Position numbers and translations under genes: made by a program. Positions 62,888-64,000 of a stretch of DNA of 64,000 nucleotides are shown one piece after another. Position 1 is the stretch's first letter; every line of letters begins with the position of its first letter. The stretch is from positions 1 through 64,000 of the forward strand of contig JAUZRQ010000095.1 in the NCBI GenBank assembly GCA_030950365.1, written 5' to 3'. The stretch is from Candidatus Zhuqueibacterota bacterium. Lineage in GTDB: Bacteria; Zhuqueibacterota; Zhuqueibacteria; Zhuqueibacterales; Geothermadaptataceae. Under the pieces are notes generated by a model. That model saw nothing but the letters and a program-made list of their open reading frames with translations. It did no database searches and was not told where the DNA came from.

Positions 62888-63817
62888 TTAAAAATCGATC
62901 AGATTGATCAGCTTGATATCCGCTCCCTGTAGCAGGGCACCGAGGTGTCTTTTGACATCCGCGGTGAGGCTGTCCAGTTGCAGCAGCACCCGCTGGGTGC
63001 GAACATACGTCGAGTCATCATATAAAAATTTGGCCAGTGACCCCTCGCGATTTTCCATTTTCTGGTTGAGTTTTTCGAGCGTCAAACTAAAGGCATTCAG
63101 TCGCTGCAGCAGTATTGGCAACTCGGCGAGTGAGGTTTCGAGATCATCCGAGTGCTGCTCCAGAATACGGCTGATAGTTTCGCTGAAATGGCGCAAATGC
63201 TGCAGCGATGCACGAAGCGTCGGTTCCTCCTCGCGAATCAGCCCTTGCACGCGCTGCGCCGATGCGGCCATGCTCTGGATGCTGCTCTGAATCGGCCGAA
63301 TCATTGTTTCCTCATCGAGCATGCGGTTGAGCGCGGCGAAACTCTGCTGCGCCTGATCAAGCAGGTCTTCAACCTTGTTTTTAAGACTGACAAGGTCGGT
63401 CATCATTTGCTCGATGCTCACCACATCGGTGCCCACCAGCGGCGACGGATGATCATTCAAATCCAGTTCCACGCCGGAATCGCCGGGATAGATTTCCAGC
63501 TTGTTCGCGCCCATCAAATCCACCAGAGCGATACGGCATGTCGCATCGGTATAAAGCACGACCTCTGGCTTGAGCAGTGCCGTCACCAGCACGCGATTGC
63601 CCTGCAGCTTCACCGATTCCACCTTGCCCTTTTTCACACCGTTGACCGTCACCGGATCCCCAGGGCGCAATCCGCCGGAATTGGTAAAAATGCACTCAAT
63701 CCGTTGGTAAGCGGCGCCGACGCGCACATCCTTGCCCCACATGATCCCCAAAACCAGAATCAGAATCCCGGTAATGGATACCAGGCCAACCTTGAGTTCA
63801 AGCGATTTCTTTTCCAT
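62888..63817 (-). CDS. mlaD: MlaD/MCE-family lipid-transport protein
   Basis: A 309-residue protein. One N-terminal membrane helix (VGLVSITGILILVLGIMWG) is followed by the MCE domain (IECIFTNSGGLRPGDPVTVNGVKKGKVESV to about residue 115), then a long helical region with coiled-coil character. MCE proteins form rings that pass phospholipids across the periplasm with an ABC ATPase and permease. The tail after residue 130 is longer than in E. coli MlaD and could form a channel-like needle. The end of an upstream gene lies 52 bases before it. Confidence 0.92.
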   Translation of the reverse strand: MEKKSLELKVGLVSITGILILVLGIMWGKDVRVGAAYQRIECIFTNSGGLRPGDPVTVNGVKKGKVESVKLQGNRVLVTALLKPEVVLYTDATCRIALVDLMGANKLEIYPGDSGVELDLNDHPSPLVGTDVVSIEQMMTDLVSLKNKVEDLLDQAQQSFAALNRMLDEETMIRPIQSSIQSMAASAQRVQGLIREEEPTLRASLQHLRHFSETISRILEQHSDDLETSLAELPILLQRLNAFSLTLEKLNQKMENREGSLAKFLYDDSTYVRTQRVLLQLDSLTADVKRHLGALLQGADIKLINLIDF

Positions 63818-63869
63818 GATGGTAAAACGTCCTTAGCGACTGCCCCGCCCATTTCAGTTCAGATCGGTT

Positions 63870-64000
63870 CTATTCAAAATCCCGTTCCAGATAGCGTTTC
63901 AATTCGCGAAAATCCTGTTTCTGTTTTTCTGGTTGTTTCTCGGTAAGTTCCTGAACCTGAGTTGCCAGGTCTTCCACGCTTTTCTGCTTACGGGCCTGAA
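63870..64000 (-). CDS. C-terminal end of a gene upstream of mlaD (probably the ABC ATPase)
   Basis: The last 43 codons are open to the right edge and end in TAG at 63870-63872. The visible sequence is charged and helical (QELTEKQPEKQKQDFRELK). It cannot be identified alone. By context it is likely the ATP-binding or another subunit of the MCE lipid transporter. Confidence 0.5.
   Translation of the reverse strand, partial: QARKQKSVEDLATQVQELTEKQPEKQKQDFRELKRYLERDFE

Overview
The window looks like a chromosomal segment of an uncultured Gram-negative bacterium of the FCB group, most likely the KSB1/Calditrichota neighbourhood. This is an inference from gene families. Two secreted proteins end in type IX secretion (T9SS)-style sorting domains, one with the motif LAQNYPNPFNP. 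There is a PorV/PorQ-family protein, a GWxTD-domain protein, many outer-membrane beta-barrels, and a DUF1800/DUF1501 pair. About 45 protein genes, two tRNA genes and one pseudogene are supported. No phage, insertion sequence or CRISPR array is visible.

Layout. 1-9 kb: a left-truncated DPP IV-type peptidase, a CDP-alcohol phosphotransferase, an MBL-fold hydrolase, D-Ala-D-Ala ligase, a secreted esterase and the DUF1800-DUF1501 pair. 9-20.7 kb: a decayed metallophosphoesterase with two in-frame stops, penicillin-binding protein 1C, an M16 protease, a response regulator with a Cys-rich tail, a second S9 peptidase with an RlmL-like methyltransferase, and a PH-like membrane protein. 20.7-28 kb: a small membrane protein, a HAD hydrolase, a FHA-TM-lytic transglycosylase fusion, and the tRNA-modification genes trmI and thiI behind two paralogous barrel proteins. 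28-34 kb: an operon of aminotransferase, FAD/Fe-S glycolate or lactate-type dehydrogenase, and a TMTC-like membrane TPR protein. 34-41 kb: TetR plus a complete TolC/HlyD/RND efflux operon. 41-53 kb: a FAD monooxygenase, a T9SS cargo protein, a NatAB-like ABC exporter, DinB, an OmpA protein with calcium-type repeats, an AlkD-like protein, an ADP-forming acyl-CoA synthetase and a lipoprotein. 53-59.5 kb: a tight six-gene operon (two class-V PLP enzymes, ECF S component, TonB-plug-like outer-membrane protein, cytochrome c, peroxiredoxin). 59.5-64 kb: GWxTD protein, an orphan promoter/hairpin/terminator unit that may be a small RNA, a PorQ-like protein next to tRNA-Thr and tRNA-Phe, and a MlaD lipid-transport gene with the end of its upstream partner.

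The genes as a whole describe an envelope-centred lifestyle: peptidoglycan synthesis and turnover, outer-membrane protein export, secreted peptidases, efflux and lipid trafficking. Spaces between genes carry many hairpin terminators and several dispersed palindromic repeats. The most unusual items are the six-gene desulfurase/transport/redox operon, the FHA-lytic transglycosylase fusion, the glyoxylate-TMTC operon and the candidate small RNA near 61.2 kb. Functions rest on motifs read by eye; no database search was possible.
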